Shown here: positions 33,577 through 40,892 of the stretch, one piece after another | How the letters are laid out: the number at the start of each line of letters is the position of its first letter | Numbering within the stretch: position 1 is the first letter of the stretch | NCBI RefSeq assembly: GCF_050632385.1 | Contig: NZ_CP192599.1 | Coordinates: 5,394,001 to 5,458,000, forward strand | Origin: Humitalea sp050632385 | Lineage (GTDB): Bacteria; Pseudomonadota; Alphaproteobacteria; Acetobacterales; Acetobacteraceae | DNA length: 64,000 nucleotides | Direction of reading: 5' to 3' | Program-made: the position numbers and the translations under genes | Notes under the pieces: model-generated | The model's database searches: none | What the model saw: the letters and a program-made list of their open reading frames with translations, nothing else | Told to the model about the DNA's origin: nothing

Positions 33577-34651
33577 CGTCGCCTGCCTTCGTGCCAAGGG
33601 TGATGTGGTAGCGGAACCGACCGACATAGGCCTTGCTGTCCTGGCCGCCAGCGCCGACGGATTCGCCGGTATGGACGTCGGTAAAACCAACCTCGCGATA
33701 CAGACCCTCCAGATCCAGCGCGTGGTAGTCGCGCCAGAAGGGTTCGCCATTGTGGTCGGTGTCCCAGTCGAGCAGGTAGGCGCTGAGCGGGTCGACGGCG
33801 GCGTAGCTCGGCAATTCGGCATTGGCGAGGACACCGCCGGGCGCCAGCAGGCGATGCGCCGCATGGACCACGTTGCGGATCGCGGCGATCGGGATTTCAT
33901 GCAGCAGAAGGATGCAGAAGACGAGGTCGAAGGTGCCCTCGGGCAGGTCGGGCGCCTCGGCATTCGTCTGGTGGAAGGTGATGTCGCGGCCATGCGATGC
34001 GGCGCGCTGCGCGGCATAGCGCAGCATCGGCGCGCTGATGTCGGCGGCGTGGAAATCCGCCCCGGGAAACGCGTCCTGGATCGGGTAGCCTTTGTAGCCC
34101 GGCCCACAGCCCAGGTAGAGAATGCGCTTGTAATCCCGCTTCGGTAGCACCGACAGCAGGGCGCGGCCCATCTCATCCATGCGCTTGCCGTAGCGGTGCA
34201 TGGAATAGGTGGCGACGCCGGTTTCGTAGATCAGCCCGGCGAGTTTCTCCGCATGGAAGCCGCCCGTCTGCAAATGGAATTCCGTATCGGTGAAATACGC
34301 CGGCGCCACCAGATCCGGCGCCAGGCGCAGCGACACGCCGGCGGGCGGCTGGTCCAGCCTGGCCTCGATCTCGGCACGGCGCGGTTCGTAGCCCGCGCGC
34401 ACCTGGCGCCACATCGCTTCCTGGCTGATGCGCGCCAGGCCACGGCCAGCCTGATAGACGGGGTCGTGGCCGAAACGCGCCTCCATCACCGCATGATCGC
34501 GCAGCAACGCTTCGGGCTTGCCTGCTGCCCAGAGCTCATAGTCCCGGCGCAGTTGCGGTGTCAGCCGTGTCGCGACCAGGTGCTTGATGCTTTCCACGAA
34601 GTCGAGCCGCGCCTGCTGTGGTCGCGATAGCCTGTCATCCATGATCGTCAC
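33566..34651 (-). CDS. Class I SAM-dependent methyltransferase with N-terminal extension
   Basis: The 361-residue protein has an N-terminal helical domain (about 1-155, unassigned) and a Rossmann methyltransferase core. Motif I is ILYLGCGPGYKGYP, the acidic motif II region is ADFHAADISAPMLRYA, and the post-motif is FDLVFCILLLHEIPI. It would transfer a methyl from S-adenosylmethionine to an unknown acceptor in the cytoplasm. Start at Met1 (34651) or Met4 cannot be separated. It lies 12 bp after the FAD oxidase gene, in an operon whose promoter carries a GntR-type site. Confidence 0.85.
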   Translation of the reverse strand: MTIMDDRLSRPQQARLDFVESIKHLVATRLTPQLRRDYELWAAGKPEALLRDHAVMEARFGHDPVYQAGRGLARISQEAMWRQVRAGYEPRRAEIEARLDQPPAGVSLRLAPDLVAPAYFTDTEFHLQTGGFHAEKLAGLIYETGVATYSMHRYGKRMDEMGRALLSVLPKRDYKRILYLGCGPGYKGYPIQDAFPGADFHAADISAPMLRYAAQRAASHGRDITFHQTNAEAPDLPEGTFDLVFCILLLHEIPIAAIRNVVHAAHRLLAPGGVLANAELPSYAAVDPLSAYLLDWDTDHNGEPFWRDYHALDLEGLYREVGFTDVHTGESVGAGGQDSKAYVGRFRYHITLGTKAGDDAE

Positions 34652-34663
34652 CCCGTTCCCCGA

Positions 34664-36202
34664 TCAAAGCCCCAGCACGCCAGGGTTCATCCGCCCCGCC
34701 GGGTCGAGCATGTGCTTGATGCGCGCGGCCAGGCCATAGGCGGGCAGCGGCGCATAAAAGCGGCCGAGTTGCGCATGCACCGCGCCATGCGCATGGAACA
34801 CGTTGCGCAACCCCGCACGCAACGCGGTCACCGCGGCGCGCGCCGCGGGGTTCGGTGGTATGTCGCCGAAACGCGCGCGATGTCGTTCCGACAAGGCCTG
34901 GAAATGGATCGGGTCCAACTGGTCGCGCCAGTACATCATGGGTTCGATCGTCACCTGCGGGCCGACCGATGACATGATCCAGTTCACGCTGACCTCTGCG
35001 TCCCGCAACGCGGCCTCGCTCTGTGCGATGCGGGCCTGCAACGCATCAAGGCAGCCCATGGCGCGGCTGGGGGCCAGGATGCCATGCACCGGCACCCAGC
35101 GTTCTCCCTCCGGCCCGACCATGCCACGCACGGAGTAGGGCCGCGCGTGCAGCGCCTGCGGCACCGATGGCGTCAGTACCTGCGCGGTGGGGCCGATCGC
35201 CTTGCGGGCCTGGTCGATCAGGGCCTCGGCGATCGCTTCCGTCGCACCCTCCACGGTCAGGTGCAGGGTCCAGGCGTTCTGCTCCAGGTCGCCGCGGGTC
35301 CGCGTCAGCCCCGCGACGCGTTTCAGCGTCTGGCCGATCGATCCCGCTTGGCCGGCCACCGCTGCCGCGGTGCGCAGTGCCTCGGCCAGGTCGACCTTGC
35401 TGGCCGAGGCCGCCTTGGCCCGGTCCATCGCGAAGGCACGGCCGGCAAAGCCCGTGGCGACCAGCCGCAGGATCGCGGCCAGCACAGACGGCGCGTCCGG
35501 AAAGCCCAATGATGCGAAGGCCGCCGGGCGTTCGGGCGCCAGGCGCAGCACGACCTCGGTCTTGACGCCATAGGCGCCGCAGTCGCCCAGGAAGATGCCG
35601 GTCAGGTCAGGCCCGTGATGCCGCCAGAAGGGGGGCAGGTCCGGCTGCGCGCCGCTGCCGGTGCGGGTGATGCTGCCATCGGCCAAGACCACCGTCAGGC
35701 CGATGATGCCTTCCATCCCGCCGGGCAGGTTCTGCGCCGCGGCGCCGCCGATGGTGGAGACGCTGCCGGAGATGGGGCTCTGCTGCACCGCGCGCAGCCC
35801 GTGCGGCCGCAGTGCATCGCGCAGCGCCTGCCATGTCGTGCCGGCGCCGACCACGGCATAGAAATCCTCGGGGACGACACGGATGGTGTCGAGCCTTCGC
35901 AGGTCGAGCGCGACCGTCGGTGTCGTCGGCACCACGCCACCGGTGTAGGACATGCCGCCGCCGCGCGGCAGCACGGCACAGCCGGCTTCGGCCAGGAGCG
36001 TCACGGCATCCGCGACCTCGGCCGTGGAGCCGGGTCGCAGCACGAGATCGGGGGGGAGGCTGTCCGGCCACAGAAAAATGTCGGACCCGGCCAGTTGGCG
36101 CGCCGCCGCGTCCCGATCGACGTTCGCTTCGCCCAGACGCTGCGCAAGGGCCTGGGTGAGGCTCTCCGCCAAGACCGGGGCGGCGGCGAATTGCGACGTC
36201 AC
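34664..36202 (-). CDS. FAD-linked oxidase (GlcD/VAO family)
   Basis: GTG at 36202, with GGAG 9 bp upstream, gives 512 residues. The FAD-binding (PCMH) domain has LVLRPGSTAEVADAVTLLAE, VLPRGGGMSYTGGVVP and the pyrophosphate-binding loop SPISGSVSTIGGAAAQNLPG. The C-terminal cap ends LAARIKHMLDPAGRMNPGVL, the usual GlcD/VAO ending. Members oxidise 2-hydroxy acids, alcohols or phenols. It is the first gene of the leftward operon with the methyltransferase and the 81-residue protein, downstream of the gntR gene. Confidence 0.9.
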   Translation of the reverse strand: MTSQFAAAPVLAESLTQALAQRLGEANVDRDAAARQLAGSDIFLWPDSLPPDLVLRPGSTAEVADAVTLLAEAGCAVLPRGGGMSYTGGVVPTTPTVALDLRRLDTIRVVPEDFYAVVGAGTTWQALRDALRPHGLRAVQQSPISGSVSTIGGAAAQNLPGGMEGIIGLTVVLADGSITRTGSGAQPDLPPFWRHHGPDLTGIFLGDCGAYGVKTEVVLRLAPERPAAFASLGFPDAPSVLAAILRLVATGFAGRAFAMDRAKAASASKVDLAEALRTAAAVAGQAGSIGQTLKRVAGLTRTRGDLEQNAWTLHLTVEGATEAIAEALIDQARKAIGPTAQVLTPSVPQALHARPYSVRGMVGPEGERWVPVHGILAPSRAMGCLDALQARIAQSEAALRDAEVSVNWIMSSVGPQVTIEPMMYWRDQLDPIHFQALSERHRARFGDIPPNPAARAAVTALRAGLRNVFHAHGAVHAQLGRFYAPLPAYGLAARIKHMLDPAGRMNPGVLGL

Positions 36203-36225
36203 GTTGGCCGCTCCAGGAAGTCGAG

Positions 36226-36245
36226 TTGTCTTATCTTCAGAACAT
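36226..36245. promoter_or_regulatory. Candidate GntR operator, FAD oxidase promoter
   Basis: TTGTCTTATCTTCAGAACAT lies in the 68-bp gap between the gntR stop and the FAD oxidase start. It shares 15 of 20 positions with 29322-29341, including TTGT-TTATC, CA and ACAT. The arms TGTCTT/AGAACA are an imperfect inverted repeat. Position about 24 bp before the start codon suits repression. Confidence 0.5.
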
Positions 36246-36270
36246 CTTGGGGCCTGTCAACCGGGGCGCG

Positions 36271-37113
36271 TCAGTCCGCCGCGTCGCTTTCGGTCGACCA
36301 CATCGAACGACCGGACCGCTGCACCCAGCGCATTCCCATCTGGTATTCGTAGAGGTCCGGCTGATACAGCGCCTGGAGGTATTCGACGACGCGGCCATGC
36401 TGGTCGCGCACCTGGCGCCGCACATACAACAAGGCCGAGCCGACCGGCACGTCGAGCGCCGCGGCGACGGCGTCATTCGCAAGCTTGGCCGAAATCGCCT
36501 GCTCTGCCCGGGCGATGACACAGCCGGCGTCCTCCAACAGGCGCAGCAGCGGCCGCCGCGTCAGGTCGGCGCGTTCGAAGCCGCGCCCCACCTCCTCCGG
36601 CACCCAGGCGGTGAGATGGGAGAAGGGGCGATCCTTGTAGTGCCGGACGCGGACGGATTTCTGCACCATCGTGCCGCGCGGAGTCTCCAGCGCCGTGGCG
36701 ATCTTCGGCGGTGCCGGCAGATAGGCGAAATCCAGCACCGTCACCGGCGTCTTCAGCCCCATCGCGACCAGGTCGGCGAAGAGTTCCGTCAGGTCGTGGC
36801 GAATCTGCGGTTGATCGGCATCGGCCTCGGCAAAGGTGCCGCTGCCGCGCCGCCGGCTGATCAGCCCCTCTGCTTGCAAGCGGTCGAGCGCGCGGCGGAT
36901 GGTGATGCGGGACACGTTGAAGGATCTGGCGAGTTCATGTTCGCTCGGCATCGCCAGCCCGGTGTCCCAGGTGCCTTCGGCCAATTGCTGGCGCAGCACG
37001 ACATAGACGCGATGATAGAGCGGGACCGGGACGTCTTTCGGAGTGGTCACGGAAACGCGGTCTGGAACAAGGCGAGTCCCCTGGGCGACACGGACGACCC
37101 CAGCATGAGGCAT
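36271..37113 (-). CDS. GntR-family regulator, HutC subfamily (UTRA domain)
   Basis: The regulator has a winged helix near the N-terminus (PLYHRVYVVLRQQLAEGTW, PSEHELARSFNVSRITIRRA, LDRLQAEGLISRRRGSGTFA) and a UTRA effector domain (MVQKSVRVRHYKDRPFSHLT, PVGSALLYVRRQVRDQHGRV). UTRA domains bind small organic acids or sugars. Start is uncertain: ATG 37113 (280 residues) is given, and GTG 37050 is possible; neither has a strong ribosome-binding site. Related operator-like sequences at 29322 and 36226 suggest it represses the importer, ligase and oxidase genes. Confidence 0.88.
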   Translation of the reverse strand: MPHAGVVRVAQGTRLVPDRVSVTTPKDVPVPLYHRVYVVLRQQLAEGTWDTGLAMPSEHELARSFNVSRITIRRALDRLQAEGLISRRRGSGTFAEADADQPQIRHDLTELFADLVAMGLKTPVTVLDFAYLPAPPKIATALETPRGTMVQKSVRVRHYKDRPFSHLTAWVPEEVGRGFERADLTRRPLLRLLEDAGCVIARAEQAISAKLANDAVAAALDVPVGSALLYVRRQVRDQHGRVVEYLQALYQPDLYEYQMGMRWVQRSGRSMWSTESDAAD

Positions 37114-37231
37114 CCCACACAGCCGCAACGGTCGGCATGGTGTCAAGCGCCGGGGGCGATCTTCACCGCCGCCGGGTTTCACCTATGGTGCCGGCGATTG
37201 ATCGCAGCCTCCGGCATCAGGATTCCCGCAC

Positions 37232-38560
37232 ATGTCTCCCGCACTTGAAGCGATAGAGAGCGACGGCGCGCTGCCGGCGCAGGCCGATGTCGTCGTCATC
37301 GGCGGCGGCATCATCGGTGTCATGGCCGCCTACGTGCTGGCGCAACGCGGCGTCAGCGTGGCGCTTGTCGAGAAAGGCCGTGTCGGCGCCGAACAATCGA
37401 GCCGCAACTGGGGCTGGTGCCGCCAGCAAGGCCGCGATCCGGCCGAGATTCCATTGAGCCAGCACAGCCTGCGGCTCTGGGGCAGCCTGCAGGAGGAGAT
37501 CGGCCGCGACCTGGGCTTCCGCCGCAGCGGCGTGACCTTCGTGACCAAGGACCCGGCGCAAGTCGCCGAGTGGGAGGGGTGGCTGGCGCAGGCACGCCCC
37601 TTTGGCCTCGACAGCCGCCTGCTGGGCGGGGCCGAGACCGATGCCCTGCTGCGTGGCAGCAGCGAGACCTGGCTGGCTGGCCTGCACACGCCGAGTGACG
37701 GCGTTGCCGAACCCTCCCTGGCGGCGCCCCGCATCGCGCAGGCCGCGCGTGGGCTGGGCGCCAGCCTCCATCAGGGCTGCGCCGCGCGGGGCCTGGAGAC
37801 GACGGCCGGGGCGGTATCGGCCGTGGTGACCGAGGCAGGCCGCATCCGCACATCGCGGGTACTGTGCGCGGGTGGCGCCTGGACGTCGATGTTCTGCCGC
37901 CACCACGGCATTCCCCTGCCACAGGCGGGTGTCTATGCGACCGCCTTCCGCACGGTGCCGGGGCCGGACATCACCGCCGGCGGCATCGGCATGCCCGGCT
38001 TCGCGGTGCGCCGCCGGGCCGATGGCAGCTACACCGTTGGCCTGGCCGGGCGGGGCCGGGTGGAGATCTCGCCGCAGGGGTTGCTCTATGCGCGGGAATT
38101 CTGGCCGACCTTCCAGAAACGCCGGCGCAACGTGACGCTGGGGCTCGGCCGATCCTTCTTCTCGGGTCCGGAGGCGATGCGGCGCTGGTCGCTCGACGGT
38201 ATCTCCCCGTTCGAGCGCCTGCGCGTGCTCGACCCCGCCCCCAGCCAGGCCTTGGTCGAGACTGCGCTGGCCCAGATCCGCGCTGCCTATCCGGGTTGGG
38301 GCGATGTCGCGGCGGCGGAGGCCTGGGGTGGCTTCATCGACAGCACGCCCGACGCCGTGCCGGTCATCTCGGCGGTGGCGACATTGCCGGGGATGTATCT
38401 CGCCACCGGCTTCAGCGGCCATGGCTTTGGCATCGCGCCGGGGGCCGGATATCTGGCGGCGGATCTGATGATGGGCCTGCCACCGATCGTGGATCCCGCG
38501 GGCTTCCGCTACGCGCGGTTGGTGGAAGGCGGCAGCCTGGCCCCGCGGGGAAGTTTTTGA
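37232..38560 (+). CDS. FAD-dependent amino-acid oxidase/dehydrogenase (DadA/DAO family)
   Basis: The 442-residue flavoprotein begins with the dinucleotide-binding GxGxxG motif VVVIGGGIIGVMAAYVLAQR. The DAO fold continues with EKGRVGAEQSSRNWGWCRQQ, TSRVLCAGGAWTSMFCRHHG, and the C-terminal flavin contact GMYLATGFSGHGFGIAPGAG. Such enzymes oxidise D-amino acids, sarcosine/glycine or related secondary amines. The gene is divergent from gntR with a 118-bp spacer and has no operator of the 29322 type, so its control may be separate. Confidence 0.88.
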   Translation: MSPALEAIESDGALPAQADVVVIGGGIIGVMAAYVLAQRGVSVALVEKGRVGAEQSSRNWGWCRQQGRDPAEIPLSQHSLRLWGSLQEEIGRDLGFRRSGVTFVTKDPAQVAEWEGWLAQARPFGLDSRLLGGAETDALLRGSSETWLAGLHTPSDGVAEPSLAAPRIAQAARGLGASLHQGCAARGLETTAGAVSAVVTEAGRIRTSRVLCAGGAWTSMFCRHHGIPLPQAGVYATAFRTVPGPDITAGGIGMPGFAVRRRADGSYTVGLAGRGRVEISPQGLLYAREFWPTFQKRRRNVTLGLGRSFFSGPEAMRRWSLDGISPFERLRVLDPAPSQALVETALAQIRAAYPGWGDVAAAEAWGGFIDSTPDAVPVISAVATLPGMYLATGFSGHGFGIAPGAGYLAADLMMGLPPIVDPAGFRYARLVEGGSLAPRGSF

Positions 38561-38589
38561 CGCGCCAGCCCCACCGAAGGCCTGGCGCG
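38561..38589. terminator. Bidirectional hairpin between convergent genes
   Basis: CGCGCCAG (38561-38568) and CTGGCGCG (38582-38589) form an 8-bp perfect stem with a 13-base loop directly after the DadA-like stop. The leftward Bug gene ends at 38622. No U-tract follows on either strand, so efficiency is uncertain. Confidence 0.5.
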
Positions 38590-38621
38590 CGCGAGGCGAC
38601 GCCAGGCCCCCGCCGCGCGGA

Positions 38622-39605
38622 TTACTCCACGCGAATGCCGAGTTCCGGAATCGTGCGCGCCCAGAATGCGTGTTCGTCGCGCACCTGCGCCGCGAAGGCG
38701 TCCGGGCTGACCGCAGTGGTCAGGGGTTCGAGCCCGTCGCGCCCGAGCTTTTCGTGGAAGGCCGGAAGGGCGGCGATCTCCGCCCCCGCCGCCCGCAGCG
38801 TCGCGATCGGGCCAGCCGGGGTTCCGGGCGGGTAGAACAACCCGTGCCACCCGGTGACCGCGTAGCCCGGAAGCCCCTGCTCGGCGACCGTCGGCACGTC
38901 GGGGAAGGCCGGCGACCGCTGCGCGCCGGTCACCGCGATCGCCCGCAACTGCCCTTCGCGCACCAGCGGGATCGCCGGTGGCGGGGAGGAGATGTTGAAC
39001 TGCACGGTGCCCGAGACGGCATCCATCAGCGCTGGCGCCGTGCCGCGATAGGCGACGTCGGATAGCTCGATCCCGGCCATGCGGGCGAGCAGCTTGCCGG
39101 CCAGGTGGTTGTTCCCGCCATTGCCCGAATGGCTGAAGGTGATCTCACCCGGCTTCTGCCGCGCCAGCGCGATCAGTTCCTGCAGGTTGGTCGCCGGCCA
39201 GCGCGGATTGCCCACCAGGATGTACTGGTAGTTCGCCAGGATTCCGACCGGGACCAGCACGCGTGCCGGGTCCTGCCCGGCTTCGGTGCGATAGACATGC
39301 GGGTTGATGACGATGTTGGAGGACACGGCATAGAGGAATGTGAAGCCGTCGGCCCGCGACCGCACCGCCTGCAAGGTGCCGATATTGCCGCCGGCACCGC
39401 CGCGGTTTTCGACCACCACGGGCTGGCCCAGCTTCTGCGACAGGATCTGCGCGAATTCGCGCCCGACGATGTCCGTGCCGCCGCCCGCGGCATAGGGGAC
39501 GATCATCGTCATGGCGCGGTTCGGCAGCCATGGGGATGTGCCCTGGGCCAGCGCGAGCGACGGCATGGCAAGGCTTGGGGCGAGGAGGAGGCTGCGGCGC
39601 TTCAT
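38622..39605 (-). CDS. Bug/TctC family periplasmic solute receptor
   Basis: The 327-residue protein has a signal peptide (MKRRSLLLAPSLAMPSLALA, cut about residue 20) and Bug motifs: MIVPYAAGGGTDIVGREFAQ, VVVENRGGAGGNIGTLQAVR, YAVTGWHGLFYPPGTPAGPI and FAAQVRDEHAFWARTIPELG. The GGGTD segment is the ligand-binding loop that usually carries the solute-contacting Asp. It is an orphan, without TctAB, next to a divergent MarR gene. It probably binds an aromatic or dicarboxylic acid used by this island, which is inference from context. Confidence 0.9.
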   Translation of the reverse strand: MKRRSLLLAPSLAMPSLALAQGTSPWLPNRAMTMIVPYAAGGGTDIVGREFAQILSQKLGQPVVVENRGGAGGNIGTLQAVRSRADGFTFLYAVSSNIVINPHVYRTEAGQDPARVLVPVGILANYQYILVGNPRWPATNLQELIALARQKPGEITFSHSGNGGNNHLAGKLLARMAGIELSDVAYRGTAPALMDAVSGTVQFNISSPPPAIPLVREGQLRAIAVTGAQRSPAFPDVPTVAEQGLPGYAVTGWHGLFYPPGTPAGPIATLRAAGAEIAALPAFHEKLGRDGLEPLTTAVSPDAFAAQVRDEHAFWARTIPELGIRVE

Positions 39606-39800
39606 GGCGTTTCCCTGGTATTTCGTTTCCTGCGCCCTGCTTAGCACATGTTGCGATGCGCTTCGACCCGGGTCCCGGCATGACGGCAGGCTGCCTGGCG
39701 ATGGAGCGGCAAGCCCCCTGACCGCCATCGCCATGACTGCGACGTGGACGCGGTCGGCGCAGGCGTTATGCTGAACCGGTGCGACAGGCGAGGCGATCGA

Positions 39801-40379
39801 ATGGCTCAGGTACGACGGACCGGCGCCAGGCGCGCCTTGCGGGCCGAGGCGACGACACTGGCCGTGGCCGGCGCGGTCAGCGACCCGGAACTGCGCCAGC
39901 TTATCACGCGCATGCCGCTGTGGCGCCGCCCGGGGTTCCTCATCCGTCGGCTGAACCAGATCCACTATGCGATCTTCTACGAGGAATGCGCCGAATTCGA
40001 CATCACGCCGGTGCAGTATGGCATCCTGACGACGCTGTCGCTCAATCCCGGTGCCGACCAGAATTCCATCGCGCATGACGTCGGAATCGACCGGACCAAT
40101 GTGGCCGATGTGCTGAGCCGGCTGACCCGGCGCGGGCTGGTGCGGCGTCAGCGTGGGGCGGAAGACAAGCGCACCTTCGTCACCTGGCTGACGCCGGATG
40201 GCGAACGGCTGACCAAGGCCATGCTGGGCGCCATGCGCCGCGCGCAGGAGCGGCTGCTGAACCCACTGGATGGCGCGGAGCGGGAGCAGTTCCTGGCGAC
40301 GCTGCTGCGGTTGATCGACGCGAACAATGATGTCAGCCGCGCGGCCCTGGGGCCGACGCGGATCGACAAGGCGGCCTGA
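39801..40379 (+). CDS. MarR-family transcriptional regulator
   Basis: ATG 39801 gives 192 residues. The MarR winged helix has FDITPVQYGILTTLSLNPGA, QNSIAHDVGIDRTNVADVL (helix-turn-helix) and LTRRGLVRRQRGAEDKRTFV (wing). MarR proteins often respond to phenolic acids and repress adjacent catabolic genes. A 195-bp spacer separates it from the divergent Bug gene, and the Rieske gene cluster lies just beyond the convergent ABM gene. An in-frame upstream ATG (39744) is not supported by a ribosome-binding site. Confidence 0.9.
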   Translation: MAQVRRTGARRALRAEATTLAVAGAVSDPELRQLITRMPLWRRPGFLIRRLNQIHYAIFYEECAEFDITPVQYGILTTLSLNPGADQNSIAHDVGIDRTNVADVLSRLTRRGLVRRQRGAEDKRTFVTWLTPDGERLTKAMLGAMRRAQERLLNPLDGAEREQFLATLLRLIDANNDVSRAALGPTRIDKAA

Positions 40380-40391
40380 AACCCGGCGGGG

Positions 40392-40766
40392 TCAGCCGGG
40401 CTGGGCCTTGTTCAGGATCTCGTCGGGGGTGGAGGAGACAACCTCGACGTATTTCGGGGTGAAGGCGGGGCCGCCGCCTTCGATGAACTTGATGAATTCC
40501 GGCTTCATGGCGCGCAACACTGGCAGGATTGCCGCGTGTTGTTCGATGCTGGACCATTCCGCGATCAGGAAAAACCGCTGCGGGTCTGTGGTGTCGCGGC
40601 ACAATACGCCGTCCTTCACCTGGGCCTTGGACTTATGCATGGGATTGTCGTCGTTGTAGTCGAAGGCTTCGAACAGCCGGATGAACTCCGCCTCATGGCC
40701 CGGCATGACCCGGAAATCATAGATGTGGAGGAAGTTGCCACGCTGCGCGAGCGGTTCCTGTGCCAT
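40392..40766 (-). CDS. ABM-domain (dimeric alpha/beta barrel) protein
   Basis: The 124-residue product has the antibiotic-biosynthesis-monooxygenase-like ferredoxin fold: LHIYDFRVMPGHEAEFIRLF, FFLIAEWSSIEQHAAIL and LRAMKPEFIKFIEGGG. No signal peptide is seen. Small ABM proteins act as cofactor-less oxygenases or as degradation and binding factors. It is divergent from the Rieske fusion gene, so it may take part in the same aromatic pathway. Confidence 0.75.
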   Translation of the reverse strand: MAQEPLAQRGNFLHIYDFRVMPGHEAEFIRLFEAFDYNDDNPMHKSKAQVKDGVLCRDTTDPQRFFLIAEWSSIEQHAAILPVLRAMKPEFIKFIEGGGPAFTPKYVEVVSSTPDEILNKAQPG

Positions 40767-40824
40767 GGGTCTGCCTTCCTTGGGATGGTGAAAATATGAG
40801 GGTATGCTGATCAAATGGCGCCGC

Positions 40825-40835
40825 GCAACCGTTGC
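40825..40835. promoter_or_regulatory. Short palindrome in the Rieske gene promoter region
   Basis: GCAAC-C-GTTGC is an 11-bp palindrome at 40825-40835 in the 126-bp spacer between the divergent ABM and Rieske genes. Its size and position would suit a dimeric regulator such as the nearby MarR protein, but it is short enough to occur by chance. Confidence 0.25.
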
Positions 40836-40892
40836 ATGGCGGCCACGCGCCTCGCTAGACTGTGACGGCGGGATGGCAGGGGTGCGTGGCGG

